64,000 bases of DNA from NCBI RefSeq assembly GCF_003032475.1, contig NZ_CP028369.1:3410001-3474000 (forward strand), written 5' to 3'. The notes beneath the pieces were generated by a model. It searched no databases. It had not been told where the DNA came from and saw nothing but the letters and a program-made list of their open reading frames with translations. This document shows positions 45,851-53,302 of the stretch, piece after piece. The DNA is from Streptomyces sp. P3. Its GTDB lineage: Bacteria > Actinomycetota > Actinomycetes > Streptomycetales > Streptomycetaceae. Position numbers and translations under genes: made by a program. How positions within the stretch are numbered: the stretch's first letter is position 1; every line of letters starts with the position of its first letter.

Positions 45851-47509
45851 ATGGCGGAGACGAAGCGCGAGATCGAGCGCAAGTACGAATCCGATGACAG
45901 CGGACTGCCCGACCTCACCGGTGTGGCCGGGGTCGCGTCCGTCCTCGACCAAGGCGTCGCCGAGCTGGACGCGACCTACTACGACACGTCCGACCTGCGA
46001 CTGGCAGCGGCGTCCATCACCCTGCGCCGCCGCACCGGCGGCTCCGACGCCGGCTGGCACCTGAAACTCCCCGTCGCCGCCGGCGTCCGGGACGAGATCC
46101 GGGCCCCGCTCTCCGACGCCGTGCCCGACGAGCTCGCCGGGCTGGTCCGCTCCCGCGTCCGCGAGGGACAGCTGGTGCCCGTGGTGCGACTCCGCTCGCA
46201 GCGTGACATCCGCCTTCTCCTCGACGCCGAGGGCCGGCTGCTCGCCGAGGCCAGCGTGGACGCCGTCCGGGCGGACCGGCTGTTCGGCGGCGAGGGCAGC
46301 GCCCAGTGGACCGAGATCGAGGTGGAGCTGGCCGACGGCGGCGATCCCACCCTGCTCGACAAGCTGGACAAGAGGCTGCGGAAGGCGGGCGTGCGGCCCT
46401 CGAAGTCGGCGTCGAAGCTGGCGCGGGCCCTCGCCGAGACGGCGCCCAGGAAGAAGCGGGCCAGGGCGAAGGCGGCGGCCGAGGGCGACGAGGCGGCGCC
46501 GGCGGCGAAGGGGAAGGGCGACGTCAAGGGCAAGCGCAAGGGGAAGGGCAAGGGCGACGGCAAGGGGAAGGGCCGCGCGGAGGGAAAACCGGCGGTCGTG
46601 TCGGAAGCAGCGGGGCGCAAGGCCCCGGACCGGGAGCCCGTGACCGCCGGTGATCATGTGCTGGCATACATCCGTGCGCAACGGGACGCGATCCTCGCCC
46701 TGGATCCGGCCGTCCGCCAGGAGACCGAGGACGCCGTGCACGACATGCGCGTCGCCACCCGCCGGCTGCGCAGCACCTTCCGCTCCTTCCGCAAGGTCCT
46801 CGACCGGGGCGTCACCGACCCGATCGGCGTCGAGCTGAAGTGGCTGGCCGGCGAGCTGGGCGTGGGCCGCGACCAGGAGGTGCTGGCCGAACGCCTCACC
46901 AAGGGTCTCGACGACCTGCCCCGCACCCTCGTCTCCGGGCCGGTCGGCGAACGGCTGCAGAACTGGGCCAAGGCACAACACCGCGGCTCCCGCCGCCGAC
47001 TGTTGGGCGTCCTCGACTCGGCGCGCTACCTCACCCTGCTGGACACCCTGGACGCGTTCGTCGCCGACCCGCCACTGCGGACGGCGGCCGAGGGCAAGCC
47101 GGCCAAGGTGCTCGCCAAGGCGGTGCGCAAGGACCTCGAGAAGGTGTCGGACCTCGTCGAGCAGGCCCTGGAGGAGCCGCCGGGCCACGACCGTGACGGG
47201 GGCCTGCACGAGGCGCGCAAGAAGGCCAAGCGGACCCGGTACGCGGCGGAGACGGCCACCCCGGCGATCGGCGGTCCCGCCAAAACGCTGGCCAAGTCCA
47301 TGAAGTCGCTGCAGAGCCTGCTCGGCGAGCACCAGGACAGCGTCATGGCCCGGCAGACCCTGCGCGAGCTGTCCGCCGTGGCGCACGCGGCGGGGGAGAG
47401 CGCCTTCACGTACGGGCTCCTGTACGGACGGGAGGAACGGCGGGCCGAGCTGGTGGAGAAGGAGCTGCCGGCAGCCTGGGACAGGATCCGCGGGGCGGCA
47501 GAGGTTTAG
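45851..47509 (+). CDS. CYTH and CHAD domain protein (polyphosphate/triphosphate binding)
   Basis: 552 residues. The N-terminal CYTH domain has the ExExK motif (EIERKYE), TYYDTSDLRLAAASITLRRR and WTEIEVELADGG. A ~75-residue linker of Gly/Lys repeats (GKGKGDVKGKRKGKGKGDGK) follows, then a C-terminal CHAD helical domain (DAVHDMRVATRRLRSTFRSF, LHEARKKAKRTRYAAE). CYTH enzymes bind triphosphate or polyphosphate with metals, and CHAD helices bind polyphosphate with conserved His/Arg/Lys. The Lys-rich linker could add polyanion contact. A likely role in inorganic polyphosphate metabolism or granules; activity not proven. Confidence 0.88.
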   Translation: MAETKREIERKYESDDSGLPDLTGVAGVASVLDQGVAELDATYYDTSDLRLAAASITLRRRTGGSDAGWHLKLPVAAGVRDEIRAPLSDAVPDELAGLVRSRVREGQLVPVVRLRSQRDIRLLLDAEGRLLAEASVDAVRADRLFGGEGSAQWTEIEVELADGGDPTLLDKLDKRLRKAGVRPSKSASKLARALAETAPRKKRARAKAAAEGDEAAPAAKGKGDVKGKRKGKGKGDGKGKGRAEGKPAVVSEAAGRKAPDREPVTAGDHVLAYIRAQRDAILALDPAVRQETEDAVHDMRVATRRLRSTFRSFRKVLDRGVTDPIGVELKWLAGELGVGRDQEVLAERLTKGLDDLPRTLVSGPVGERLQNWAKAQHRGSRRRLLGVLDSARYLTLLDTLDAFVADPPLRTAAEGKPAKVLAKAVRKDLEKVSDLVEQALEEPPGHDRDGGLHEARKKAKRTRYAAETATPAIGGPAKTLAKSMKSLQSLLGEHQDSVMARQTLRELSAVAHAAGESAFTYGLLYGREERRAELVEKELPAAWDRIRGAAEV

Positions 47510-47559
47510 CGGCGGGCCGCGGCGGTTCCCTCGCGGGTGGGGGAGGCCTTCGGCCGGGT

Positions 47560-47565
47560 TAGGCT
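47560..47565 (+). promoter_or_regulatory. -10-like TAGGCT upstream of the radical-SAM gene
   Basis: TAGGCT ends two bases before an ATG at 47568, so transcription would begin at or after that codon. This disfavours 47568 and favours the ATG at 47631, which has CGAAGG ten bases upstream. Confidence 0.45.
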
Positions 47566-47630
47566 AGATGGTCACCCCCCAGCCTCCGTCCGGGGGGACC
47601 CCCCAGTCCGCTCACGAAGGTGCCCCCGCG

Positions 47631-49580
47631 ATGTCTGTCGAGTCGGTCTTCCCGCAGCTCGAAGCACTGCTCCCGCATGTGCAGAAGCCGATCCAGTACG
47701 TGGGCGGCGAGCTCAACTCCACGGTCAAGCCCTGGGAGTCCTGCGACGTCCGCTGGGCGCTGATGTACCCGGACGCGTACGAGGTCGGCCTGCCCAACCA
47801 GGGCGTCATGATCCTCTACGAGGTGCTGAACGAGCAGGAGGGTGTCCTCGCGGAGCGCACCTACAGCGTGTGGCCGGACCTGGAAGCGCTGATGCGGGAG
47901 CATAACGTCCCGCAGTTCACCGTGGACAGCCACCGCCCGGTGGGCGCGTTCGACGTGTTCGGCCTGTCCTTCTCCACGGAGCTGGGCTACACGAACATGC
48001 TGACCGCCCTGGACCTGGCCGGCATCCCGCTGGAGTCCAAGGACCGCACGATCGACGATCCGATCGTCCTCGCGGGCGGCCACGCGGCCTTCAACCCCGA
48101 GCCGATCGCCGACTTCATCGACGCGGCGGTCATCGGCGACGGCGAGCAGGCCGTCCTCGACATGACGAAGATCATCCGCGAGTGGAAGGCGGAGGGCCGC
48201 CCGGGAGGCCGCGAGGAGGTCCTCCTGCGCCTCGCGAAGACGGGCGCGGTGTACATCCCGCGGTTCTACGACGTCGAGTACCTGCCGGACGGACGGATCG
48301 CGCGTGTCGTGCCGAACACCTCGGGCGTGCCGTGGCGCGTGTCCAAGCACACGGTGATGGACCTCGACGAGTGGCCCTACCCCAAGCAGCCGCTGGTCCC
48401 GCTCGCCGAGACGGTCCACGAGCGCATGTCGGTGGAGATCTTCCGCGGCTGCACCCGCGGCTGCCGTTTCTGCCAGGCCGGCATGATCACCCGCCCGGTG
48501 CGCGAGCGGTCCATCACGGGCATCGGCGAGATGGTGGAGAAGGGCCTGAAGGCCACCGGCTTCGAGGAGGTCGGCCTGCTCTCGCTGTCGAGCGCAGACC
48601 ACAGCGAGATCGGCGAGGTCGCCAAGGGACTCGCGGACCGCTACGAAGAGGACAAGATCGGCCTGTCCCTCCCCTCCACCCGCGTCGACGCGTTCAACGT
48701 CGACCTGGCGAACGAGCTGACCCGCAACGGCCGCCGCTCCGGTCTGACGTTCGCGCCCGAGGGCGGCTCGGAGCGCATGCGCAAGGTCATCAACAAGATG
48801 GTCTCCGAAGAGGACCTGATCAGGACGGTCTCCACCGCGTACGGCAACGGCTGGCGTCAGGTGAAGCTGTACTTCATGTGCGGCCTGCCCACGGAGACGG
48901 ACGAGGACGTCCTGCAGATCGCCGACATGGCGATGAACGTGATCGCCGAGGGCCGCAAGGTCTCCGGCCAGAACGACATCCGCTGCACGGTCTCCATCGG
49001 CGGGTTCGTGCCCAAGCCGCACACCCCCTTCCAGTGGGCCCCCCAGCTCTCCGCCGAGGAGACGGACGCGCGCCTGCAGAAGCTCCGGGACAAGATCCGC
49101 GGCGACAAGAAGTACGGCCGCTCCATCGGCTTCCGCTACCACGACGGCAAGCCCGGCATCGTCGAAGGCCTCCTCTCCCGCGGCGACCGCCGCATCGGCG
49201 CGGTCATCCGGGCCGTCTACGAGGACGGCGGCCGCTTCGACGGCTGGCGCGAGCACTTCTCCTACGACCGCTGGATGAGCTGCGCCGACAAGACGCTGCC
49301 CGCCTTCGGCGTGGACGTCGACTGGTACACGACCCGCGAGAAGACCTACGAGGAGGTCCTGCCCTGGGACCACCTGGACTCGGGCCTCGACAAGGACTGG
49401 CTCTGGGAGGACTGGCAGGACGCCCTCGACGAGACCGAGGTCGAGGACTGCCGCTGGACCCCCTGCTTCGACTGCGGCGTATGCCCTGCAATGGACACCC
49501 ATATCCAGATCGGCCCGACCGGCCAGAAGCTGCTGCCGCTGACCGTGAAGCAGCCGGCGGGCAGCGGGCACGCGCACTGA
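47631..49580 (+). CDS. Radical-SAM protein of the TIGR03960 family
   Basis: 649 residues. The N-terminal ~230 residues form a B12-binding-like fold. The radical-SAM cluster motif CTRGCRFCQAG (CxxxCxxC) is near residue 274, followed by LSLSSADHSEIGEV and the rest of the barrel. The C-terminus carries extra Cys (CRWTPCFDCGVCPAMDTH). The family is widespread and usually adjacent to or fused with TIGR03936; its chemistry is unknown, though a link to tRNA or ribosome modification has been suspected. Here the partner lies 6 kb downstream. The final ~90 bases are duplicated at 52475, the mark of an insertion into its 3' end. Confidence 0.9.
   Translation: MSVESVFPQLEALLPHVQKPIQYVGGELNSTVKPWESCDVRWALMYPDAYEVGLPNQGVMILYEVLNEQEGVLAERTYSVWPDLEALMREHNVPQFTVDSHRPVGAFDVFGLSFSTELGYTNMLTALDLAGIPLESKDRTIDDPIVLAGGHAAFNPEPIADFIDAAVIGDGEQAVLDMTKIIREWKAEGRPGGREEVLLRLAKTGAVYIPRFYDVEYLPDGRIARVVPNTSGVPWRVSKHTVMDLDEWPYPKQPLVPLAETVHERMSVEIFRGCTRGCRFCQAGMITRPVRERSITGIGEMVEKGLKATGFEEVGLLSLSSADHSEIGEVAKGLADRYEEDKIGLSLPSTRVDAFNVDLANELTRNGRRSGLTFAPEGGSERMRKVINKMVSEEDLIRTVSTAYGNGWRQVKLYFMCGLPTETDEDVLQIADMAMNVIAEGRKVSGQNDIRCTVSIGGFVPKPHTPFQWAPQLSAEETDARLQKLRDKIRGDKKYGRSIGFRYHDGKPGIVEGLLSRGDRRIGAVIRAVYEDGGRFDGWREHFSYDRWMSCADKTLPAFGVDVDWYTTREKTYEEVLPWDHLDSGLDKDWLWEDWQDALDETEVEDCRWTPCFDCGVCPAMDTHIQIGPTGQKLLPLTVKQPAGSGHAH
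49484..49580 (+). repeat. Left copy of the direct repeat flanking the ars insert
   Basis: The 3' end of the TIGR03960 gene, starting near the Cys-Pro-Ala-Met-Asp codons. It aligns from CCTGCA-TGGACA-CC onward with 52475, with about 8 mismatches in roughly 88 bases by eye. The two copies are offset by 2990 bases. This copy completes the gene and has one CAGCGGG heptamer. Confidence 0.85.
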
Positions 49581-49824
49581 GGTGAGTGGGGCGCTGCGGC
49601 GGATCGCTGAGGCTGTGACGGAGGTCGCGGAGGTCGCGGAGGTCGCGGAGGATGAGGTGGCCGCCGCGCTTGGCTCCCTCGGGCGCTGAGGGAGCGGCAG
49701 AGTCGGGTGCCGGATGCGTCCAGAACGCCGCTGCCGCCGCCTGGAGGCACGCCGGGGATCCTCTCCGAGGTGGTGGGTCTGATTCCCCGTCGGCTGTCCG
49801 AGAACGGTCTCTGTGAACTACTTC

Positions 49825-49855
49825 TGAGCCCCCTCCTTGATCGGGAGGGGGCTCA
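49825..49855 (-). terminator. Terminator of arsM
   Basis: 12-bp stem TGAGCCCCCTCC / GGAGGGGGCTCA with a seven-base loop, just beyond the arsM stop on the minus strand. The remaining 49581-49824 shows no gene; it contains three tandem GAGGTCGCG nonamers near 49620. Confidence 0.7.
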
Positions 49856-49867
49856 GTGGTGTCGGGA

Positions 49868-50764
49868 TCAGCTCTGACAGCCGCAGCCGGATGCTGCCTT
49901 TGCCGCACTGACGCTGACGGTGGGCTCTGCCGACGTCTCGACCTCGGTGCAGCAGGCGTGCACTCCGCAGCAAGGGTCCGCCGACGTGTCCGTCCGGGTG
50001 TCGGGCAGCGGAGTCGCCGCCGGCTTGGACGCGCGGACGATCGCGGAATGCATGCCGTCGGCGACCGGGTGCGTCGGAACGATCTCGACGCCCGTGAATC
50101 CGGCCGCTTCCAGACCTGCGCGGTACTCCTCGAAGGAGAGGGCCCCCGCAATGCACCCCACGTAGTCGCCTCGCTCCCCGCGCTGGGTCGGGGTGAGTGA
50201 GTCGTCGGCGACCACGTCGGACACGCCGATTCGACCGCCCGGCCTGAGTACACGGTAGGTCTCGGCGAAGACGGCGGGCTTGTCGGTGGACAGGTTGATC
50301 ACGCAGTTGGAGATCACGACGTCGATGGTGTTCGCGGGCAGGGGGATCGCCTCGATCGTGCCCTTGAGGAACTCGACGTTCTTCGCGCCGGCCTTCTCGG
50401 CGTTGGCCAGGGCCAGGGCGAGCATCTCGTCGGTCATGTCGAGCCCGTACGCCTTGCCCGTGCGGCCTACGCGGCGGGCGGAGAGCAGGACGTCGATGCC
50501 GCCGCCTGAGCCGAGGTCGAGGACGCGTTCGCCCTTGCGCAGCTCGGCGACGGCGGAGGGGTTGCCGCAGCCGAGAGAGGCGGCCACGGCCTCGGCGGGC
50601 AGGGTCTCGCGCTCGTCGACGGCGTAAAGGGTCGAGCCGAAGTTCTCGTCGACCTCGATGGGCTGCGGACCGCAACAGGCGGCGCCCCCTTCGCTGACCT
50701 TCACAGCAGCAGCCGCGTAGCGCTGCCGGACGGTTTCCCGTAGGTCGGTGGACTGGTCGGACAT
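49868..50764 (-). CDS. arsM: Arsenite S-adenosylmethionine methyltransferase
   Basis: 298 residues, ATG with AGGAG before it. Class I methyltransferase: VLDLGSGGGIDVLLSARRVG (SAM loop), IDVVISNCVINLSTDKPAVF and GRIGVSDVVADD. Three arsenic-binding cysteines are in place: GAACCGPQ near the N-terminus, SNCVIN in the middle and YVGCIAGA later. It methylates As(III) stepwise to volatile or less toxic forms. The C-terminus carries an unusual Cys-rich tail (DPCCGVHACCTE and GCGCQS), which could hold or deliver As(III). Divergent from arsR across a 104-base control region. Confidence 0.93.
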   Translation of the reverse strand: MSDQSTDLRETVRQRYAAAAVKVSEGGAACCGPQPIEVDENFGSTLYAVDERETLPAEAVAASLGCGNPSAVAELRKGERVLDLGSGGGIDVLLSARRVGRTGKAYGLDMTDEMLALALANAEKAGAKNVEFLKGTIEAIPLPANTIDVVISNCVINLSTDKPAVFAETYRVLRPGGRIGVSDVVADDSLTPTQRGERGDYVGCIAGALSFEEYRAGLEAAGFTGVEIVPTHPVADGMHSAIVRASKPAATPLPDTRTDTSADPCCGVHACCTEVETSAEPTVSVSAAKAASGCGCQS

Positions 50765-50868
50765 GGATCACTCCTGGGTGAATGGGCATGGCGGTGCCCT
50801 GAACGGCTTGTATTGACGTTCGTTGAATCAACCTTGCGCCTTGGTTCGGAAAACGTCAACATAGAAGC
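50765..50868. promoter_or_regulatory. Divergent arsM/arsR control region with inverted repeats
   Basis: The 104-base gap has TTGACGTT (50813-50820) and its inverse AACGTCAA (50852-50859) around the palindrome TTGAATCAA (50823-50831). AT content is clearly higher than around it. ArsR-family dimers bind short imperfect palindromes of this kind near promoters, so this is a likely operator for both directions; individual -35/-10 boxes were not assigned. Confidence 0.5.
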
Positions 50869-51246
50869 ATGTCGAATCAAGAGCTGAAGATCCTCGGCCG
50901 GAACGGGGATGGTTCCTGCTGTGAGGGACTGGCCACAGCACCCCTGGAGGAAGAGCAGGCGGCAGACCTGGCAAAGATCTTCAAAGCCCTGGGCGACCCG
51001 GTGCGTCTGCGGCTGATGTCGATGATCGCTTCGCGGGAGGGCGGGGAGGTGTGCGTCTGTGAGCTGACCCCTGCCTTCGACCTCTCGCAACCGACGATCT
51101 CGCACCATCTGAAGCTTCTCCGGCAGGCGGGGCTCATCGACTGTGAACGCCGCGGTACCTGGGTCTACTACTGGGTGCTTCCGACCGCCCTCGACCGCTT
51201 GTCCGGGTTCCTGGCCATGCCGCAGACGGCAAAGGCATCCGCGTGA
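50869..51246 (+). CDS. arsR: ArsR/SmtB-family arsenic-responsive repressor
   Basis: 125 residues. Winged helix with recognition helix LSQPTISHHLKLLRQAGL and wing DCERRGTWVYYWVL. The sensor site CVCEL at the start of the DNA-binding segment matches the CxC (ELCVCDL) As(III) site of classical ArsR; further Cys lie near the N-terminus (CCEG) and at GLIDC. Arsenite binding would release the divergent operon. The GTGA overlap with the aquaporin gene means tight coupling. Confidence 0.93.
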   Translation: MSNQELKILGRNGDGSCCEGLATAPLEEEQAADLAKIFKALGDPVRLRLMSMIASREGGEVCVCELTPAFDLSQPTISHHLKLLRQAGLIDCERRGTWVYYWVLPTALDRLSGFLAMPQTAKASA

Positions 51247-51983
51247 GCGCGCCCCTCGGTCGTCGTGCCGCCGCGGAGGCGGTGGGTTCGGCTGCCCTGG
51301 TGGCGGTGGTCGTCGGCTCGGGGATTCAGGCCACCGAACTCTCACGGGACGTCGGGGTCCAACTGCTCGCCAACTCCATTTCCACGGTCTTCGGCCTGGC
51401 CGTGCTGATCGTGCTCCTCGGGCCGGTCTCCGGCGCGCACTTCAACCCGGCCGTCACCCTCGCAGCGTGGTTCACCGGCCGGAGGAGCGCAGACGGGCTG
51501 AGTCTGCGGGAGGTGGCCGCGTATGTTCCGGCGCAGATCGCGGGGGCCGTCGCCGGGGCAGTCCTGGCCGACGCCATGTTCGCCGAACCCCTGGTGAAGT
51601 GGTCCACCCATGACCGCTTCGCAGGACACCTATGGCTCGGGGAAGTGGTGGCGACCGCCGGGCTGATTCTGCTGATCTTCGGCCTGAACCGGACGGGTCA
51701 CGAGCGATTCGCTCCGGTCGCTGTCGCGTCCTTCATCGGGGCCGCCTACTGGTTCACGTCCTCCACCTCCTTCGCGAACCCTGCCGTGACCATCGGCCGG
51801 ACGCTTACCGACACCTTCGCCGGAATCGCTCCGACCTCCGTCGCGCCCTTCATCGCGGCTCAACTGGCGGGTGCTGCCGTCGGCCTGGGACTGGTGGTGT
51901 TGATCTTCGGGCCCGCCGCTCCTGCCGAAACCGATGTCGTCATGCCGCAGGGCGCCACAGAACTCGCTGCTTCTCCTCACTGA
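51243..51983 (+). CDS. Aquaglyceroporin-type channel in an ars operon (AqpS-like)
   Basis: 246 residues with six membrane helices. Both MIP half-helix motifs are present: GAHFNPAVTLAAWF and TSFANPAVTIGRTL. Located between arsR and arsC, it corresponds to AqpS of Sinorhizobium, where arsenate taken up by phosphate transporters is reduced by ArsC and arsenite leaves by the channel along its gradient. No ArsB or Acr3 pump is present in this insert, which supports that role. It starts inside the arsR stop (GTGA). Confidence 0.88.
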   Translation: MSAPLGRRAAAEAVGSAALVAVVVGSGIQATELSRDVGVQLLANSISTVFGLAVLIVLLGPVSGAHFNPAVTLAAWFTGRRSADGLSLREVAAYVPAQIAGAVAGAVLADAMFAEPLVKWSTHDRFAGHLWLGEVVATAGLILLIFGLNRTGHERFAPVAVASFIGAAYWFTSSTSFANPAVTIGRTLTDTFAGIAPTSVAPFIAAQLAGAAVGLGLVVLIFGPAAPAETDVVMPQGATELAASPH

Positions 51984-52007
51984 ACCGTCTTCCAAGGAAC
52001 CTCCGAC

Positions 52008-52418
52008 ATGAGCGACTCCACTTCGCGCCCCTCCGTTCTGTTCGTCTGCGTCCACAACGCCGGGCGCTCCCAGATGGCCGCCGCCTTCCTCACTCACCTC
52101 GCCGGGGAGAAGGTGGAAGTCCGCTCGGCCGGCTCCGCCCCTGCCGCCACGGTCAATCCGGCGGTGCTGGAAGCGATGAACGAAGTCGGCATCGACATAT
52201 CCGCCGAGACACCGAAGGTCCTCACGGTGGAAGCTGTACAAGCGTCCGATGTCGTCATCACGATGGGATGCGGAGACACCTGCCCCGTCTTCCCGGGGAA
52301 GCGATACCTCGACTGGCAACTCGACGATCCGGCCGGCCAAGGCGTCGAAGCCGTCCGCCCGATCCGGGACGAGATCGAGCGGCGCATCCGTGCGCTGGTG
52401 AACGACCTGACAGGCTGA
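52008..52418 (+). CDS. arsC: Arsenate reductase, low-molecular-weight phosphatase type
   Basis: 136 residues, ATG with AAGGA nine bases upstream. The P-loop CVHNAGRSQ (CX5R) is near residue 13, and GCGDTCPVFPGKRYLDWQL supplies the second and third Cys for the thiol relay. This set matches thioredoxin- or mycothiol-coupled ArsC enzymes that reduce As(V) to As(III), feeding both ArsM and the channel. It lies 24 bases after the aquaporin gene in the same operon. Confidence 0.93.
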   Translation: MSDSTSRPSVLFVCVHNAGRSQMAAAFLTHLAGEKVEVRSAGSAPAATVNPAVLEAMNEVGIDISAETPKVLTVEAVQASDVVITMGCGDTCPVFPGKRYLDWQLDDPAGQGVEAVRPIRDEIERRIRALVNDLTG

Positions 52419-52474
52419 ACAGCCCAGTTACGTCCGAGGTCTCACAGCTTGCCCGCATTGCCGTGTCGGACTGG

Positions 52475-52586
52475 CCTGCAGTGGACAGCCATATCCAGAT
52501 CGGCCCGGCCGGTCAGCAACTGCTGCCGCTGACCGTGAAGCAGTCGGCGGGCAGCGGGCAGCGGGCAGCGGGCAGCGGGCAGCGGG
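52475..52586 (+). repeat. Right copy of the direct repeat, with CAGCGGG heptamer expansion
   Basis: Degenerate copy of the TIGR03960 3' end (GTGGACAGCCATATCCAGAT and onward to GTGAAGCAG). Where the gene copy has one CAGCGGG, this one has five (52552-52586). It is not preceded by the rest of the gene, so it is a scar rather than a coding region. Confidence 0.85.
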
Positions 52587-52602
52587 CACGCGCACCGAGT
52601 CC

Positions 52603-52643
52603 GGCGACGGCCTCCTGTCCCGCCGGGAGAGGGGGCCGTCGCC
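52603..52643 (+). terminator. Hairpin next to the right repeat, probably the original TIGR03960 terminator
   Basis: 10-bp stem GGCGACGGCC / GGCCGTCGCC with a 21-base loop, 17 bases after the heptamer array; it now also ends the arsR-aqp-arsC transcript. Confidence 0.6.
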
Positions 52644-53302
52644 GTCAGGTGGCGTGGCGGAGACTGTCGCCGTCTCCCGGTCCCGGGGAGTTCAACGGCG
52701 GCAGGGCCGGGGTCGCCAGCGCGGGGTCGGGACAGGTCAGGGTTGCCCGGCCGGCGACTTGGCGCGCCCTGCAGATGATCTCGAAGACCTGATCCGTGGT
52801 GGTCAGGACGTCACGTCGATCTTTTTGATTTCCGCCAGGTCCTGGTTGCCCCGGCTGTGCTCGTTGATCGAGGACCTCGCAGGCGATTCCCGCCGCGCCC
52901 CCGCTCGGTACCCGGTCTGGTGCTGAGGTCGGGCGCCGGCGCCGGCGGCCGTCCGTGCTCCCTCGGTGGCAGTGTCCGCCGCCGCCAGGTTTGATCACGT
53001 CGGTCGCCAGGATCACGGCGAGCGAAGCCTGCCTGCCTGCTTGCACCTGTGCCCGGCGATCGGCCCGAGGAGGAGTCCGGTCCGAACTCATGCCGCATGT
53101 GCGTCCTCCTCGTGGTCGGCCGGTCCGGGTGCATTCCGGCCGTGAGGGCGAGCCTGGACGCAGCGGAACTGCTCGACCGGCGCACCAGGTGGCCCGCATC
53201 ATCGCCTTCATCGACGTATCGGACCAATCGATGTGCACTGATGGGGTCATTGCGCGCGTGGGACGGGCGGCCGCTGAGCGGGCCTGTGCCACGTTGGCGC
53301 CC
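52644..53302. other. 660-base region without a convincing gene
   Basis: No plus-strand frame with normal codon use precedes the glycosyltransferase. On the minus strand a frame passing 52960-53090 (SLAVILATDVIKPGGG) seems to continue after a one-base shift into a frame ending NQDLAEIKKIDVTS-stop (about 52812), with several A/T-ending codons unusual here. This may be a decayed small gene or chance. A T5 run sits near 52822. Confidence 0.35.

Noticed and set aside
47568..47630. Earlier ATG at 47568 as start of the radical-SAM gene
   Set aside because: It lies two bases after a -10 element and has no ribosome site; the ATG at 47631 is better placed.
49582..49689. 35-codon frame with EVAEVAEVAE repeats after the radical-SAM gene
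   Set aside because: It stems from a tandem GAGGTCGCG nonamer, has no ribosome site and overlaps the insertion junction.
49765..49800. Stretch resembling the 3' half of a tRNA (GGTCTGATTCCCCGTCGG)
   Set aside because: No matching acceptor or anticodon stem could be paired, so not used as evidence for tRNA-targeted integration.
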